Assembly (NCBI GenBank): GCA_026713505.1
Contig: JAPOOH010000046.1
Span: 1-7,511 of the forward strand
DNA from: Chloroflexota bacterium
GTDB lineage: Bacteria; Chloroflexota; Dehalococcoidia; Lucifugimonadales; Australimonadaceae
Reading direction: 5' to 3'
Length of the DNA: 7,511 nucleotides
A model generated the notes under the pieces. That model was not told where the DNA came from. It saw only the letters and a list, made by a program, of their open reading frames with translations, and made no database searches. Both the position numbers and the translations under genes were made by a program. Shown here piece after piece: positions 6,455 to 7,511 of this stretch; position 1 is the first letter of the stretch, and each line of letters opens with the position of its first letter.

Positions 6455-6504
6455 CGCGTTCGTTTCTAAGCACTCTTGCTCCGGGACTTACCCCACAGAA
6501 AGTC

Positions 6505-6511
6505 AGGCGGA
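6505..6511 (+). promoter_or_regulatory. Weak Shine-Dalgarno of ilvE
   Basis: AGGCGGA lies 4 bases before the ATG at 6516. It is an imperfect match to the anti-Shine-Dalgarno, notably weaker than those of rph and the protease gene, and stands in contrast to the perfect promoter of the same gene. Confidence 0.45.
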
Positions 6512-6515
6512 CCCC

Positions 6516-7457
6516 ATGGCGACCCCCATTGCGTTCATGAATGGCGACTACGTGCCTCTGGAAGAGGCGAAGGTCGGCATCATGACGCACGCGCTCCACT
6601 ACGGCACCGCCGTGTTCGAGGGGATCCGCGGGAACTGGAACCCGGAACACGAGACGATGTACATCTACAAGCTGCGTGAGCATTACGAGCGGCTCCTGCG
6701 CGGCTGCAAGATGCTCTGGATAGACGTGCCGTACAGCCTCGACGAGTTGTGCGAGGTCACAGCGGGGATCGTTGAACGTTCCGGTTACACGGAAGACCTG
6801 TACATCCGCCCCGTCGCCTACAAGTCTCAGGAAATGGTGGCGAACCTCAACCTCCGGTCGTTGGGCGACGGCTTTTTCTGTCTGGCAGTGCCGTTCGGCA
6901 ACTACCTGGACGCCAGTGGCGCCATCAGTTGCTGCGTGGCGTCGTACCGACGCATCGACGACACCATGGTCCCGCCCCGCTTCAAGTTGAGCGGCCTCTA
7001 CCTGAACTCCATCCTCGCCAAGACCGACGCGATCGCCGCCGGGTTCGATGAGGCGATCATGCTGAACATGGACGGCCACGTCTGCGAAGGCACAGGCGAG
7101 AACATCTTCTTCGTGCACGGGAACACCGTTGCGACACCAACGCTGGAGAGCAACGTGCTCCCCGGCATCACGCGCGACACAGTGCTGCGCCTCCTGGAAG
7201 ACGAACTCGGTATGCGGGTCGAACAGCGGCTCGTCGACCGAAGCGAGCTGTACACGGCGGACGAGGTCTTCCTCTCCGGCACCGCGGCGCACGTCCAGGG
7301 AGTCGGCTCGGTGGACCACCGCCCGGTCGGTAACGGCGGAGTAGGGCCGGTGACGCAGCGCCTTCAGGAGCTCTACTTCCCCATCGTGCGTGGACAGAAT
7401 CCCTCCTATCTGCACGAGTGCACGCCCGTGCAGCCAAAGGCGCTGCTCGGGGCATAA
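6516..7457 (+). CDS. ilvE: Branched-chain amino acid aminotransferase
   Basis: This is a fold-type IV PLP enzyme that exchanges the amino group between glutamate and the 2-oxo acids of valine, leucine and isoleucine, the last step of their synthesis. It acts in the cytoplasm. The protein is 313 residues, normal for bacterial IlvE. Diagnostic motifs are HYGTAVFEGIR (28-38), YIRP (96-99), the PLP Schiff-base Lys157 (FKLSGLYLNS), EGTGENIF (191-198) with the cofactor-contacting Glu191, VLPGITRDTVL (214-224) and FLSGTAAHVQGVGSVDHRPVG (252-272). The ending GPVTQRLQELYFPIVRG is IlvE-like. Aminodeoxychorismate lyase and D-amino acid transaminase share the fold, but the HYGTxVFEGIR and YIRP motifs favour IlvE. 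The gene has its own consensus promoter, so it is transcriptionally separable from comEC. The 55-nt leader holds no ATG-initiated, branched-chain-codon leader peptide, so classical attenuation is not indicated. Confidence 0.96.
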   Translation: MATPIAFMNGDYVPLEEAKVGIMTHALHYGTAVFEGIRGNWNPEHETMYIYKLREHYERLLRGCKMLWIDVPYSLDELCEVTAGIVERSGYTEDLYIRPVAYKSQEMVANLNLRSLGDGFFCLAVPFGNYLDASGAISCCVASYRRIDDTMVPPRFKLSGLYLNSILAKTDAIAAGFDEAIMLNMDGHVCEGTGENIFFVHGNTVATPTLESNVLPGITRDTVLRLLEDELGMRVEQRLVDRSELYTADEVFLSGTAAHVQGVGSVDHRPVGNGGVGPVTQRLQELYFPIVRGQNPSYLHECTPVQPKALLGA

Positions 7458-7465
7458 CTTCCGGG

Positions 7466-7511
7466 ATGACCGACTTCGAGGCCGCGTACGCCCTGTGGGT
7501 CGCCCTCGGTA
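7466..7511 (+). CDS. Start of a downstream gene, product unknown (partial)
   Basis: An ATG 8 bp after the ilvE stop opens a frame reading MTDFEAAYALWVALG up to the window edge. The tight spacing suggests a gene co-transcribed with ilvE. The region upstream (CTTCCGGG) is only a weak ribosome-binding site. Fifteen residues are too few to name a family. Confidence 0.45.
   Translation, partial: MTDFEAAYALWVALG

Noticed and set aside
6485..6504. GACTT / AAGTC pairing in the ilvE leader as an attenuator or riboswitch
   Set aside because: The stem is only 5 bp and has a loop of about 10 bases, with no alternative structure, no leader peptide and no T-tract.
6267..7415. 382-residue open frame on the minus strand over ilvE
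   Set aside because: It mirrors ilvE codons, has no ribosome-binding site or family motif, and ilvE is unambiguous on the other strand.

Overview
This 7.5-kb, GC-rich window is an ordinary chromosomal stretch, densely packed with housekeeping and accessory metabolic genes. It shows no mobile element, CRISPR array, rRNA or tRNA. Several traits fit a high-GC bacterium such as a Chloroflexota member of the Dehalococcoidia/SAR202 type: GTG and TTG start codons, an HtrA-like protease predicted to be a lipoprotein with a Pro/Thr-rich linker, a small split-barrel flavin/F420-type enzyme, and an MFS protein with a 'RPEPYGMRPDGD' central loop. This placement is an inference from general character; an actinobacterium or another high-GC lineage cannot be excluded.

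Layout, left to right. A probable C-terminal stub of an upstream gene (2-43) is followed at once by rph (58-783, +), encoding RNase PH. After a 113-bp gap comes a DegP/HtrA-type serine protease (897-2087, +). Its real start is most likely a TTG with a strong Shine-Dalgarno, which gives a clean lipoprotein signal. The protease converges with a small pyridoxamine-phosphate-oxidase-fold gene (2084-2506, -), and the two stop codons interlock in a shared CTAG. A 142-bp divergent intergenic region follows, with a good promoter for the minus-strand gene and inverted repeats.

Rightward from there come an MFS transporter (2649-3998, +) and, 3 bp later, a full-length ComEC/Rec2 DNA-uptake channel (4002-6428, +), arranged as a two-gene operon. 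A perfect-consensus sigma70-type promoter (TTGACA, 18 bp, TATAAT) starts on the comEC stop codon and drives ilvE (6516-7457, +), encoding a branched-chain amino acid aminotransferase. The start of another reading frame (7466 to the window edge) follows closely.

Functionally the genes cover RNA 3'-end processing (RNase PH), envelope protein quality control (the lipid-anchored protease), solute transport, DNA uptake, and the last step of Leu/Ile/Val synthesis. They do not form one recognisable pathway. I found no convincing new biological system. The points worth a second look are the promoter and start-site architecture, the interlocked convergent stops, and the transporter-comEC pairing. There is no gene-free stretch longer than 300 bases.
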